A DNA stretch of 64,000 bases from Solirubrobacter sp963736505 (GCA_963736505.1 CAVTOZ010000003.1:248001-312000), one strand, 5' to 3'. Positions 34,217-42,983 are shown, counted from the first letter of the stretch. Notes: generated by a model not told the origin, from the sequence alone. Numbers and translations are program-made.

Positions 34217-34708
34217 GGTGGAGTCGTGCAGCTCCGAGGCGCTCGGTGGCGTTCGGCCTCGATCGCCAGGCGCTCCCGCTCCTCGCGCTCCTCGGAGAGC
34301 CGTCGCGGCGCGGCGGGCAGGGGCAGCGCTGTGGCGGCGAATACCGGCGACGTGAGCCACGGCAGATAGAACGGGCTGCGCCAATTCCCCGACGGCAACA
34401 CGAGGCCGAGCCGTCGCGGCTAGTCGATCGACCAGATCACAGGCCGTCGGCGCGGGCTTGCGAACGCGGCAAGCACCACGGTGCTGAGGGTCCTTAGCAC
34501 CGGCGCGACGACGAGACAGCGCCCGCGGCAGATCCGACGGCGATCCGGCCGCCGCGCTCGGCGACGGCGATCACGTCCTCGACGTGGTCGCGCTGCGGAC
34601 GGTCCGTGGTGGCAGGGCCGCACGTGCTGGGCGTGAGGCCGACCGCATTCTCGCCCGCTCAGAGATGCAGTCTCGACCGTATTGGTGTCGCCCGCGCCGT
34701 GAGCCATC
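34217..34708. other. Gap with doubtful minus-strand fragments
   Basis: A minus-strand GTG frame from 34401 reads LPSGNWRSPFYLPWLTSPVF, then AAPRRLSEEREERERLAIEA, down to 34195. It has protein-like composition but no ribosome site and overlaps the ferredoxin end. Another minus frame near 34510-34660 contains DHVEDVIAVAERGGRIAVG. Both may be remnants; I do not call genes. Confidence 0.25.
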
Positions 34709-34717
34709 GTGGCCGGC

Positions 34718-34990
34718 ATGAGCATCTTCATCTGGTCGATGATCGGCATCGCCGTGTGGCACTTCACCGTGTTCGTTCCCGACCGCTTCTGGGGCGGCAT
34801 CATCGGTGCGTTCATCGCCGCCTGGTTGGGCGCGATGGCGACCGGCTACCTGCTGCCGACGCCGGGGATGCCTACGGAGAATCCGCCCGGCTACGGCGAC
34901 GCGCTGTGGGCGACGCCCGGCGCGCTGCTCGCGCTGGTCGCGTCCTACGCGTACGGCGCCGGACGTGAGCGACGCGCTCACACGGGGTAG
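34718..34990 (+). CDS. Small membrane protein, three hydrophobic segments
   Basis: 90 residues. MSIFIWSMIGIAVWHFTVFV, then DRFWGGIIGAFIAAWLGAMA and LWATPGALLALVASYAYGAG. The middle part, with GGIIGAFIAAWLG, recalls Gly-rich small membrane families such as the transglycosylase-associated (YeaQ/GlsB) group, but the match is loose. Its end overlaps the convergent baeRF gene by 13 bases. Confidence 0.6.
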   Translation: MSIFIWSMIGIAVWHFTVFVPDRFWGGIIGAFIAAWLGAMATGYLLPTPGMPTENPPGYGDALWATPGALLALVASYAYGAGRERRAHTG

Positions 34991-36093
34991 CGCAGGATCG
35001 CCGCGGCTGGGCCTCCGCCGGGGATGTCCTCGCGGCGCACCGCGAGCACGCGCCCGCGCGCGAGCAGCACGCGTCGCGCGATCTCGTCCACCACGCCGTA
35101 GTTGACCGCGTCGTCGGAGTCGTCGAGCGTCAGCGCGCCGTCGGCCTCGTCGACGAAGCCGGGCACGGCCGCGTCGATATCGACGAACGCCGTATCGACC
35201 GCTCCGAAAGTGGCGGCGCGCGCGATGGCGGCCAGGTCGTCGCTCGCACGGCCCTGTGACACGCGCTGTTCGTAGCGCGCGCGCAACTCCGTGAGCTCGT
35301 CGGCGTAGAGCTCGTCGAGTATGCGGCGGCTCGCGTCCGCGAGCTCGGCGTCGGTCTTCGTGTCCGGGTTGCCGGCGATGACCGCCGGCGCGAGATGCGG
35401 ATAGGTGCTGACCGAGCGGAAGATCGACGCCAGCGGCTCGGAGCCGGCGAGGATCAGCGGGAGGTCGAGGCCGTTGAGGATGGGCCGCAGGGCGTCCTGG
35501 ACGCGGCGCGCGTATTGGCGCAGGCGCACCTTCTGCCCCTCGGAGCCCTGCAGGCGCCGGTCAGCTGAGCGGTCGGCGATCGACGCCTTCCCCACGGCAC
35601 TGGCGGCGTCGCTCGGCATGCCGGGGACGCTGACCTCGGCCGGCGCAGCGTCGGGCGAGACCTCGACCAAGCGGGCGGCGTTCTGGGAGAGCGCGAGCAC
35701 GAAGGCCGCCTGCGGGAACGTCGCACTGCGCAAGAGCGGCTTGACGTGGAAGCGGTCGGAGACCTCCACCATGGGCGACAGCCGGTTCGCGACCTGAAAG
35801 GTCCGCGCCCCCGACGGCGTCGCGAAGACTGCGAGACTGTGCGCCTGGCGCGCCCAGAACGCGTCGTCATCGGCAAGATCGTCGAGCACGTCGCGCAGGT
35901 CGCTGATCGAGCCGGGCTCGAGCGACGCGGCGGTGAGCTGCTCGAGCGCCTCGGCGACCAGATTCTTGAATTCGAGGCGATCGCGCCCGCCCCGCTCCTC
36001 GGGCGCGGTGGGCAGATAGATCGAGACGCACGCCGCGTCGCGAATCGACAGCAACTGCTCGCATTCGGCGCGGGTCGGGATGTCGGTATGCAC
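34978..36093 (-). CDS. Bacterial eRF1-like protein (baeRF superfamily)
   Basis: 371 residues. The opening SIRDAACVSIYLPTAPEERG and FKNLVAEALEQLTAA is characteristic of the baeRF families. It is followed by FWARQAHSLAVFATPSGART and VEVSDRFHVKPLLRSATF. The last domain reads YGVVDEIARRVLLARGRVLA and PGGGPAAAILRYPV, the typical end. The expected role is at the ribosome under stress or hibernation; the catalytic GGQ loop of true release factors is not seen. It is better preserved than, and of a different subfamily from, the one at 1537. Confidence 0.85.
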   Translation of the reverse strand: MHTDIPTRAECEQLLSIRDAACVSIYLPTAPEERGGRDRLEFKNLVAEALEQLTAASLEPGSISDLRDVLDDLADDDAFWARQAHSLAVFATPSGARTFQVANRLSPMVEVSDRFHVKPLLRSATFPQAAFVLALSQNAARLVEVSPDAAPAEVSVPGMPSDAASAVGKASIADRSADRRLQGSEGQKVRLRQYARRVQDALRPILNGLDLPLILAGSEPLASIFRSVSTYPHLAPAVIAGNPDTKTDAELADASRRILDELYADELTELRARYEQRVSQGRASDDLAAIARAATFGAVDTAFVDIDAAVPGFVDEADGALTLDDSDDAVNYGVVDEIARRVLLARGRVLAVRREDIPGGGPAAAILRYPV

Positions 36094-36632
36094 TTTGACG
36101 GCCGCCCTTCACATGCAATTGGGGACATGGCGCAGCCCGAAGCATGGCCGATACGCCGCCCCATCGCTTCGCGCTCAAAGATCGCCCCCATCGAGAAGGG
36201 CCGGCGGCTGCGATGACACCGGACCGAACCTTCTGATGCCCAGAGACCGGCGTCGAATCCACACATGCACCACCATGCGGATGCCGCCGGGGATCGGGAG
36301 GTTGCCGGACGCGAGCGCGACGATGCTCGTTCGTCGTGCTCGTCGTCGCCGGCACGAAGACCCCCCGCGCGGAGGCCATCTGCTCGGCTTCTCCGGCACC
36401 AGCCACTCTGCGACAGCCCCGTGCAAGAGGAGCACGCTCGCACCTCGGAGCGGCCGTTTGAATGTCGGCCGCGTGCGCGGCCGTCGCCGGTGTCTCGTCG
36501 GCTAGAAGAGCAGAGGTCCATCGCGGGACGCGGGGACAGATTCGGGGACAGATCGGAGAGCAAGTGGAACCAACTGAGACCAACTCAAACGGCTCTGGAC
36601 TGCCGGATCCGGACTCAGATCAGCGGGATTTG
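36094..36632. other. Gap before the tRNA fragment
   Basis: About 540 bases without a recognisable gene. Near 36530-36556 a short direct repeat GGGGACAGAT occurs twice, 14 bp apart. The rest is arginine-rich in all frames. By position this is the inner edge of a putative inserted segment ending at the tRNA fragment; no integrase is visible. Confidence 0.35.
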
Positions 36633-36679
36633 CCGGGTTGTGGTCCCGGCGGTCGCGGGTTCGAATCCCGTCGCTCACC
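36633..36679 (+). tRNA. tRNA-His 3' half (anticodon GTG), 5' half missing
   Basis: Anticodon stem CCGGG/CCCGG around the loop TTGTGGT (anticodon GTG), variable loop, T-arm GCGGG/CCCGT with loop TTCGAAT, then the acceptor strand CGCTCAC and discriminator C. The expected 5' acceptor GTGAGCG and a D-arm are not found upstream. This is what is left where an integrative element used the 3' end of a tRNA gene as its attachment site. The intact copy should lie at the other end of the insert. Confidence 0.8.
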
Positions 36680-36739
36680 CTCCTCGCCGTCCCTGCAAAG
36701 GGGCAACTGCCGCCGGGACCGCCGCCGAACCGGCCGGTG

Positions 36740-36930
36740 AGCCCCCACCACGGTTCCGCGGCGACGAGCCGGAGCTCTTCCTCGCGTTCAACGACGAGCT
36801 GATCCGGTCGGTCTCTCGCGCGGTGCGGGCCTCCCGAGAGGACATCGAGGACGCGTGCTCGTTCGCGTGGGTCGAGGTCCTGCGTGTCGAGCCGATCGCG
36901 GGGGAGTGGATGGGTCATCGGCCTTGCGCC
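36740..36930 (+). pseudogene. Remnant of a sigma-70-like protein N-terminus
   Basis: In one frame: DEPELFLAFNDELIRSVSRA, then VRASREDIEDACSFAWVEVL and RVEPIAGEWMG, after which the reading loses sense. The pattern resembles the start of region 2 in ECF-like sigma factors (IEDACSFAW). No start codon or RBS, and no downstream regions. It is probably the flank of the original chromosome beside the tRNA-His scar. Confidence 0.5.
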
Positions 36931-37000
36931 TGTCTGTGGTCACCGCCTGCTCATCAGCCGTCGCGTGCGCAGGCACGCTGAGGGATACTCGTGACTCGCG

Positions 37001-37459
37001 ATGGACAACGCCGCAGTCTTGACGCTTCAGCTTCCGGGCCGGCTCGAAGCGCCTTCCGCAGCACGTAAGGCTCTTGCCGCCCTCAACGGCGATCTCCATC
37101 TCGTCAGTCCCGAGCGGCTCGCCGATGTACAGCTGCTTGTCACCGAAGTCGTTGCCAACGCGGTCCGCCACGGCGACGCGCCAGATTCCACGGTGGCTCT
37201 CGAGGTTCAGGCTACGCACGCTCTGCTGCTCGTGGAGGTCACCGATACCGGCACCGGTTTCGATGCCGCCGCATTGAGCGGGCCGACGCATGACGCCGCC
37301 GGGGGCTGGGGCCTACGGATCGTCGAGGTGATCGCCCAGCGCTGGGGCGTGCGACCGGCACCGAACGGTGGGACGACGGTGTGGTTCGAGATCGACCGGC
37401 CAACGATCGGACAACCGCTGGAGCCAACGGGCAATGCCCAGCCGCCACCTGGCCTCTGA
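37001..37459 (+). CDS. ATP-binding anti-sigma / HATPase-like regulator
   Basis: 152 residues. GHKL-type ATPase: N-box VTEVVANAVRHGDAPDS, G1 box LLVEVTDTGTGFDAAAL, and GGWGLRIVEVIAQRWGV, then TTVWFEIDRP. This is the RsbW/SpoIIAB-like single domain used as anti-sigma factor or light phospho-switch kinase. No cognate sigma or antagonist gene is adjacent; the sigma factor at 22437 might be its partner but that is speculation. Confidence 0.88.
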   Translation: MDNAAVLTLQLPGRLEAPSAARKALAALNGDLHLVSPERLADVQLLVTEVVANAVRHGDAPDSTVALEVQATHALLLVEVTDTGTGFDAAALSGPTHDAAGGWGLRIVEVIAQRWGVRPAPNGGTTVWFEIDRPTIGQPLEPTGNAQPPPGL

Positions 37460-37701
37460 ACACCCGCTCAAACAGCGCGCGCAGCTGGACCCGATCGCCC
37501 CAGACGACCGGGAGCGGGTCCGCGTGAACGCGCGCCTGGCGTTGACATACGCGGCCGCCCCGGCCGAGGTCTAACGTCGCGAGCGTGGACGCGGCCGAGC
37601 TGACCATTGGCGAAGCGGCGCCGACCAGGCTTCCCGGCTCACCCGGCGGACGCTAGAGCACATGGCGCGAACTCACGATGCACGAGTCGGCTCAGCATCG
37701 G

Positions 37702-38340
37702 TCAGTCGTTCAGGAGCAGGGTGATGCGGCGCAATTCCTCGGTCAGGGTCTGCACGTCCTCGCCGTGTAGCGGGGAGCCTCCGTCGACCAAGAGGCGCCG
37801 GGTCAGCGCGATCCCGCGAAGGCCGGCCGTGTTGCTGCGGAGCAGCCGTTCGATCTCCTCGAGCTGGGACGTCGCGGCGGACACGGTGGGCGCGCAGTAC
37901 GGAAGAGCGCTCGATCGGAGCCAAAGCGGTTGCTCGGTCGCTGCCCGCCGGATCAGCTCGAGCGTGTGCGCGAGCATCCTGCGGTGGCTTTGCTCAAGCA
38001 GCCGTCGCCGTTCCCGCACGACGGCGACCAGGGGCAGGCGCTCCCTTCCTTCGAGAATCAGCTCGAGCGCGTGCTCGCGCCGTCGGTGACGCAGCGCCGC
38101 CACGCAACCGCTGAGCGCGGCCACGGTACCCACGTCCGCGCCGAGCAGCCACGGCGCCGCCGCGACGCCGAGCACCGCCGCGGCGGCAAACACCGGCGCC
38201 AACGCCACGACAACGAGCAGATGCTTGCGGACAACATCCTGACGCTCGAGCACCCCGACAAGCGGATGCGCGTCGCCGAGGGCCACGCGGGCAGCCCCGG
38301 CCTCATGAAAAGCGCTGGAAAGTCGACGGGTCAGCGGCAT
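37702..38340 (-). CDS. Membrane-anchored hypothetical protein
   Basis: 212 residues. Two adjacent hydrophobic segments (LLVVVALAPVFAAAAVLGVA, then VGTVAALSGCVAALRH) near residues 40-85, followed by a long helical soluble part (LVAVVRERRRLLEQSHRRML, then AATSQLEEIERLLRSNTAG). The C-terminus LTEELRRITLLLND is leucine-rich. No family recognised. It overlaps the end of the upstream small gene by 10 bases. Confidence 0.7.
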   Translation of the reverse strand: MPLTRRLSSAFHEAGAARVALGDAHPLVGVLERQDVVRKHLLVVVALAPVFAAAAVLGVAAAPWLLGADVGTVAALSGCVAALRHRRREHALELILEGRERLPLVAVVRERRRLLEQSHRRMLAHTLELIRRAATEQPLWLRSSALPYCAPTVSAATSQLEEIERLLRSNTAGLRGIALTRRLLVDGGSPLHGEDVQTLTEELRRITLLLND

Positions 38341-38618
38341 GGTTCACCACGCCGACCAGACTTCCCGGCACACCTCCACGGATCGTACGCCATCGACAGG
38401 CAGGCGTCACGCAATCCACGGGCGATCCTCCGCGCTTCAAACTCGAGCGGTTCCTCCGGCCCGGCGCGATGCACGGCGCGCAGTTCGATCGCACGCTGGA
38501 GGGCGTGATACGACAAGGCGGCGTGCCCAGGCGCACGATCGACGTTCGTTGTACGCGCGCCGACCTGTCGGCGTGCGACTGGCGGCTCGCCGGGCAGAAA
38601 CGGGACATGCTCGACCAC
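38331..38618 (-). CDS. Small hypothetical protein
   Basis: Up to 95 residues. The second half is protein-like: HAALSYHALQRAIELRAVHR, then LEFEARRIARGLRDACLSMA. No family known. Overlap of 10 bases with the membrane-anchored gene suggests an operon. Its 5' end would overlap the start of the divergent nitroreductase gene, so one of the two starts is probably wrong. Confidence 0.4.
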   Translation of the reverse strand: MVEHVPFLPGEPPVARRQVGARTTNVDRAPGHAALSYHALQRAIELRAVHRAGPEEPLEFEARRIARGLRDACLSMAYDPWRCAGKSGRRGEPCR

Positions 38619-39611
38619 GCTGCCTCAAGAGCGTCGCCCGGTCCCGCGCTCCGCTGGATGTTGCGGGCGCCGGGACTCATCTATCGCGCGGGCGCGGGCC
38701 CGCTGCTCGGGCACCGCTTTCTGCGCCTTGGCCATCGCGGGCGCCGTACCGGTCGTCTCCATCGAACGGTGCTGGAGGTCGTCGAGTGGCGGCCGGAGGT
38801 CCGCGAGGCGATCGTCGTGTCGGGGTTTGGCCGCAAGGCGCAATGGTTCCGCAATGTGCTCGCGGGCGGCGCCGCGGAAGTCGAGATCGGGCGCGAATGC
38901 TGGCTGCCGGACGCGCGCGTCTTGTCGCCGGAGGAGGCCGCGCGAGTCCTTGCCGGCTACGAGGGCCGCAATCGGATGGTGCGGCCCATCGTCCGGCGTG
39001 TGCTGTCCGGCCTTGCCGGCGTGCGCTACGACGGGACGTCGGAGGCTCGGCTTGCGGTGGCGCGCGTATTGCCGCTGATCGGGCTGCGGCCCGCGGAGCC
39101 CGGACACGAGAGGAGCGAGATGCACCAGTCCGCACACGTCGCGGTGACGGTGGCAGTCGCGCCCGAGCGGGCGTTCGAGGCCTTCGAGAGCGAGATGGCG
39201 GCGTGGTGGCCGGCTGAGTTCACCTGGTCGCAGGACGCGTTGGAGTGGATCGGCATCCAGGACGGCCTGTGCACCGAGCGGGGGCCGTACGGGTTCAGGA
39301 TCGACTGGGGCCGCGTGCTCGAGCGGACGCCGCCGGAGCACCTCGCGTTCGCGTGGCAGATCACGCCGGCGCGGGTGCCGGAACCGATTCCTGAGCGAGC
39401 GAGCCGCGTCGACGTACGGTTCGCCGTGTTGCCAGAGGGCGGCACCGAGGTGCGGCTCGAGCACTCGGGCTTCGAGCGCCATGGCGGTGGCGCGGATGCG
39501 TACCGCGACGCGATGCAGCGCGAGGGCTGGCCGCGCGTGCTCGAGCGGTATGCCGCCGCGGTGCAGGATCGTGTGCACGGTCAGTCCACCGACGACGGCC
39601 GGACCACATAG
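38607..39611 (+). CDS. Ddn-like F420-dependent nitroreductase fused to SRPBCC domain
   Basis: 334 residues from ATG 38607. Residues about 15-150 form a Ddn-type split-barrel: LRAPGLIYRAGAGPLLGHRF, RRTGRLHRTVLEVVEW and VVSGFGRKAQWFRNVLAGG, then IGRECWLPDARVLSPEEA. From about 175 an AHSA1/SRPBCC lipid-cavity domain follows: VAVTVAVAPERAFEAFESEM, WWPAEFTWSQDALEWIG, YGFRIDWGRVLERTPPEHLA and VRLEHSGFERHGGGA. No stop or frameshift separates them. F420-dependent reductases are typical of actinobacteria. The substrate is unknown. A later start near 38658 is possible. Confidence 0.85.
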   Translation: MLDHAASRASPGPALRWMLRAPGLIYRAGAGPLLGHRFLRLGHRGRRTGRLHRTVLEVVEWRPEVREAIVVSGFGRKAQWFRNVLAGGAAEVEIGRECWLPDARVLSPEEAARVLAGYEGRNRMVRPIVRRVLSGLAGVRYDGTSEARLAVARVLPLIGLRPAEPGHERSEMHQSAHVAVTVAVAPERAFEAFESEMAAWWPAEFTWSQDALEWIGIQDGLCTERGPYGFRIDWGRVLERTPPEHLAFAWQITPARVPEPIPERASRVDVRFAVLPEGGTEVRLEHSGFERHGGGADAYRDAMQREGWPRVLERYAAAVQDRVHGQSTDDGRTT

Positions 39612-39635
39612 CCAGGCGAGGGGCAGGAGCCGTGC

Positions 39636-40625
39636 ATGCTCCGAATCGCCGCCCTTGCCCTCACCTTCGCCGCGGCCGCCGCGGCCGCCCTGGCCCTCGA
39701 TGCGCCCGACGGCCGCGCGACCTCCGACGCGCTGCTCGCGCCTGACACCCGCGTGGGCGGCGTAGCGGTCGGTGGCATGACCACCGCGCAGTCGACGGCG
39801 GCGGTCGAGTCGGCGCTGGCGCCTCGCCTCGGCGTACCGGTCGAGGTGCGCGCCGGCGCGCACCGGCTGCACCTCACGCCGCGGACCGCCCGCCTTCGTC
39901 TGGACGCTGCGGACTCGGTCCGGCGGGCGCACGCGGCCGTTGCGCCGGCGCAGGTGACGGCGACCGTACGCTACGACGCCGGTCGCGTGCACGCGTTCGT
40001 GGCGCGTGTGGCCCGGGCGGTCGCGCGCGAGCCGCGCGACGCGCGGCTGCGCTACGCCGTGACCCGGCTGAAGCTGCGGCCCGGCCGCGACGGCCGCGGC
40101 ATCGACCGCGCAGCGCTCGAGGCACGCGTGCGGCAGACGCTCGACGACCCGCGCGCACCGCGGATCCTCCGCGCTCGCATCGTCCGGACGCCGCCGCACA
40201 CCTCCAAGGCTGAGCTGGGCCGCCGCTACTCGACGGTCGTGACCGTCCACCTTCGCGGATTCCGCGTTCGCCTGTTCAAGCATCTCCAGCTGGTCGCGAG
40301 CTACCCCGTCGCGGTGGGCATGCCGGCACACCCGACCCCGCGCGGACGCTTCACGATCGTCAATAAGGCGGTGGACCCCGCGTGGAGCGCGCCGGACGAG
40401 CCGTGGGCCGGCGCCTATCGCGACGAGGTCGTCGCCGGCGGCAGCGCGGACAACCCTCTGAAGTCGCGCTGGCTCGGCATCGTCGACGGAGTCGGGATCC
40501 ATGGGACCGACGCGACATGGTCGCTGGGTTCGCGCGCGTCGCACGGCTGCATCCGGATGTCGGTTCGCGATGTCGAGCGGCTCTACGCGCGCGTCCCCGT
40601 CGGGGCGCTGGTGATGATCAAGTAG
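39636..40625 (+). CDS. L,D-transpeptidase with VanW-like peptidoglycan-binding region
   Basis: 329 residues. An N-terminal signal peptide (LRIAALALTFAAAAAAALA) precedes a PG-binding-4 type segment (VGGVAVGGMTTAQSTAAVES, HRLHLTPRTARLRLDAADS). The YkuD catalytic domain from about 205 has VRLFKHLQLVASYPVAVGM, GIHGTDATWSLGSRASHGCI and the Cys-His catalytic SHGCIRM. It crosslinks cell-wall peptides (3-3 bonds) outside the membrane. It ends two bases before the convergent gene. Confidence 0.95.
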   Translation: MLRIAALALTFAAAAAAALALDAPDGRATSDALLAPDTRVGGVAVGGMTTAQSTAAVESALAPRLGVPVEVRAGAHRLHLTPRTARLRLDAADSVRRAHAAVAPAQVTATVRYDAGRVHAFVARVARAVAREPRDARLRYAVTRLKLRPGRDGRGIDRAALEARVRQTLDDPRAPRILRARIVRTPPHTSKAELGRRYSTVVTVHLRGFRVRLFKHLQLVASYPVAVGMPAHPTPRGRFTIVNKAVDPAWSAPDEPWAGAYRDEVVAGGSADNPLKSRWLGIVDGVGIHGTDATWSLGSRASHGCIRMSVRDVERLYARVPVGALVMIK

Positions 40626-40626
40626 C

Positions 40627-41478
40627 TCAGCGGAGCGTGACCCGCCAGGTCGCCCGGAATACGCTCAAGCCGCCCTGCGTGAGCAGCACGGCGATCCGGT
40701 AGCGCCCCCGCGGCTGGCCGCGCAGGAGACCGCGGTAGGTGCCGAGCGTCAAGTCGACCGTCCGGCGCGGGACGATCCGTTCCGTTTCGAGCCGGTTCGC
40801 TCGCGTGCCCCGTGGTCCGGTCAGAGCGACCTCGCCCGCGATCGGCTGGACTGTGTTGCCGCGGTTGCGCACCGGGACGACGATCGCATGCCGCCCCGTG
40901 CGGCCGGTGACCTTCGGCCTTCCAGCTTGCAGCCGCGCGCTGGGGCGCGCGGGGTCGAGACGGAGGCTGCCGATCAGCCGGTAGCGCGGGCTGATGCCGT
41001 TGGCCGGCTCGGAGCCCTGCGGGATGCCCATGACGTCGATCGCGCCATAGAGCGAGCCGCCCGACGGGTGCCGCGAGAGGCGCAGTGTGACGCTGCGACG
41101 CGCGCCGCTCGCCAGCACGAAGGACGACGGGCTCGGCTTGACCAGGCGGGTCAGCGTGCCACGAGGGTCGGGCGCGACCGTCCCGGTCCGGGCCTGGCTC
41201 CAAGGCCGTACGAGCATCCTGATGCGCAGCGGCCTGCTGGTCGTATTGGCGATCGCGATGGTGCCGACGACGCCGACGCGGGCGCGATGCTCGACGATCT
41301 GCGGCGCCAGCGACAACCCGCCCGCAGCGCCGGCGCGCGCCGGCGGGATTGCGTTCTCGGTCAGCGCCGTGGCGCCGCGGGCCAGCACGACTCCGCAGAG
41401 CCACGGGAGCGCGAGGACCGCGATCGCGCCGGCTGCCAGCTTCATGAGTCGTCTCCGGTCGACATGGCCCGTCGCCAT
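40627..41478 (-). CDS. Secreted or anchored hypothetical protein with Ig-like regions
   Basis: 283 residues from ATG 41478. After RRRLMKLAAGAIAVLALPWL (signal or anchor) the chain is beta-rich: VGVVGTIAIANTTSRPLRIR, SVTLRLSRHPSGGSLYGAID and HAIVVPVRNRGNTVQPIAGE, ending FRATWRVTLR. The paired strands and repeated xVxVxNxxxxPL patterns suggest two Ig-like or CARDB-like domains. Surface role likely, function unknown. ATG 41445 is an alternative start. Confidence 0.7.
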   Translation of the reverse strand: MATGHVDRRRLMKLAAGAIAVLALPWLCGVVLARGATALTENAIPPARAGAAGGLSLAPQIVEHRARVGVVGTIAIANTTSRPLRIRMLVRPWSQARTGTVAPDPRGTLTRLVKPSPSSFVLASGARRSVTLRLSRHPSGGSLYGAIDVMGIPQGSEPANGISPRYRLIGSLRLDPARPSARLQAGRPKVTGRTGRHAIVVPVRNRGNTVQPIAGEVALTGPRGTRANRLETERIVPRRTVDLTLGTYRGLLRGQPRGRYRIAVLLTQGGLSVFRATWRVTLR

Positions 41479-41513
41479 GCCCAACCCGGTCTCGGCTGCC
41501 GTCGTCGCGGCCG

Positions 41514-41614
41514 CCGGTTCGACGGCGAACCGGAACGGAAGACGCCGGCCGTGAGCACGGGTTAGCGTCGCTGTGGACGGACGCACGGATGCGGACAGAT
41601 CGGTTGACGCCACG
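41514..41614 (+). repeat. Upstream-region repeat, copy 1
   Basis: Aligns without gaps to 42984-43084, about three quarters of bases identical, with blocks such as TTAGCGTCG and GGACGG-x-x-GCACGGA. Copy 2 covers the leader and start codon of the surface protein at 43051; copy 1 precedes a decayed secreted-protein frame. Confidence 0.7.
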
Positions 41615-42110
41615 TCCTCGCACGGACGCTGGCGGTGGCCGTCGCGGGCCTCTCCGCTCCCGCGACGGCCGCCGCTGCCAATCCGGTCACCTCCGGCAGG
41701 CCGACCAGATAAGGCCGTGACGAGCATGATGATCGCGTCTACGGCACCAATGCGGCGAGACTCGGCCCGACCAGTATGCGGTTCACGCCGGGCGCGGAAG
41801 CGGTCGTCGCCGCGAACCCGCGCGCGCAGCCGACCAGCTCCGGCGCGCGCCTCCGGCGCCGGTGCCGGCTGCGGCCGCCGCTCCGCCACCGGGCGGCGCC
41901 TTCGGGAGTCTCCCCATTCTCCGTCCTCGGCGGCGGCGCGGCGGCGGCCAGCGGTGCGTTGGTGCATGTCGGCGACGAGTCGCGTCTCGACGCGTCCGAA
42001 CGGGGCACGCGCCGACCAAGCGTACGTCGCGACCGACGAACCCGCGGAAACCGGTGTGTTCGTGCACGCACAAGGGCTCCACAGTGCCTGCGGTGGGCGT
42101 CAGCGATGAC
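41573..42110 (+). pseudogene. Decayed secreted-protein gene
   Basis: After the repeat copy an ATG (41589) gives MRTDRLTPRPRT. With one frame change this leads into a signal-like LAVAVAGLSAPATAAAANPV and a TAA near 41710. Later frames contain SMRFTPGAEAVVAANPRAQP and a proline/alanine linker PAAAAAPPPGGAFGSLP near 41862-41910. The parts look like a shrunken relative of the surface protein at 43051, but the order is broken by stops and shifts. Low confidence in limits. Confidence 0.4.
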
Positions 42111-42373
42111 CTTCAGGCGCGGCGATCTGGATCTCGACGGTCAGATCGTCGAGCCGCGGGCGGCACGAATCGCGGGCGTGGAGTTGCACGCCGGTCAGGC
42201 TGGGTGGCCGGCGCCACAACCTCCCGTCGGCGCTCGTGGCGAGCGGGGGGCGGGACACGGCCAATCGCCCGCTGCAGGCCGCGACCTGCGGGTGGCCGGG
42301 TACGGCGTGTGCAGCCCCGACCTCGTTCGCGTCGACGCCCGCGCCGGCGCGGTGACCGCGCACTCGCCACCGG

Positions 42374-42454
42374 CTAACCGCCGGCCAAGACGACGATCGC
42401 CGCCAGCATGGTCAAGCCGACCAACGGAACGGCCAACAGCACGAAGCGTCGCAC
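42374..42454 (-). CDS. 26-residue single-helix membrane peptide
   Basis: From GTG 42454: RRFVLLAVPLVGLTMLAAIV, then VLAGG and TAG. Two Arg at the N-terminus then one long hydrophobic helix. It begins 5 bases after the stop of the winged-helix gene at 42460, so co-translation is likely. It could be a small regulator or a toxin-like peptide; nothing further can be read. Confidence 0.45.
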   Translation of the reverse strand: MRRFVLLAVPLVGLTMLAAIVVLAGG

Positions 42455-42459
42455 GACCC

Positions 42460-42702
42460 TCAGCGAACCGGCCCTGCGGCGTAGAGCCCGCCGGGAAGCC
42501 GGCGGACGCGGCCTGCGGCGACCGCGCGGTCCACCGCGCGTTCGAAGGGCACGTTCCAGTGCGCGGCTCCGGACATCGCGTAGAGCCACCGCCGGTCGAG
42601 GATTCCAACGCTTTGAAGCGTCCGTCGGAGGCGCCGCTGGCGCGCGACCGACGCGGACCTCGCGGTCGCGAGATTGTGTCCTGACAATGCGCTCATATCC
42701 AT
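42460..42702 (-). CDS. Small winged-helix-like protein
   Basis: 80 residues. RRLRRTLQSVGILDRRWLYA, then HWNVPFERAVDRAVAAGRVR and RLPGGLYAAGPVR. A helix-turn-helix followed by a short wing (RVRRLPGGLY) fits a compact DNA-binding fold. Followed 5 bases later by a 26-residue membrane peptide gene. No family known to me. Confidence 0.55.
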   Translation of the reverse strand: MDMSALSGHNLATARSASVARQRRLRRTLQSVGILDRRWLYAMSGAAHWNVPFERAVDRAVAAGRVRRLPGGLYAAGPVR

Positions 42703-42983
42703 CGCATACCCGCGCGGCGGGCGACGCTGCCGACGCCCGTAAGCCGACGAACGCCGGAGGATCAGGGTGCAGAGGGTGGACGGCGGCCCTCCTCGCTCGC
42801 GGCTCTGCCCTGCGCGCCGCGCGGGCGACGCAGCCGGTCAGCCGGCAGACCGCAGAGCCGCGACCCCGCGGTCCCTTGATCACCACGAGCGTGACGACCG
42901 GGACGGAGGCCCCGCTCCGTTGGGCCGCGGCGAGGTGACGATCCGACGTCAACTGGCGCCGGCCGCTCAGACGCGTCGCGGTT

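Noticed and set aside
36601..36680. A complete tRNA-His gene
   Set aside because: No 5' acceptor strand GTGAGCG and no D-arm in the 30 bases before the anticodon stem.
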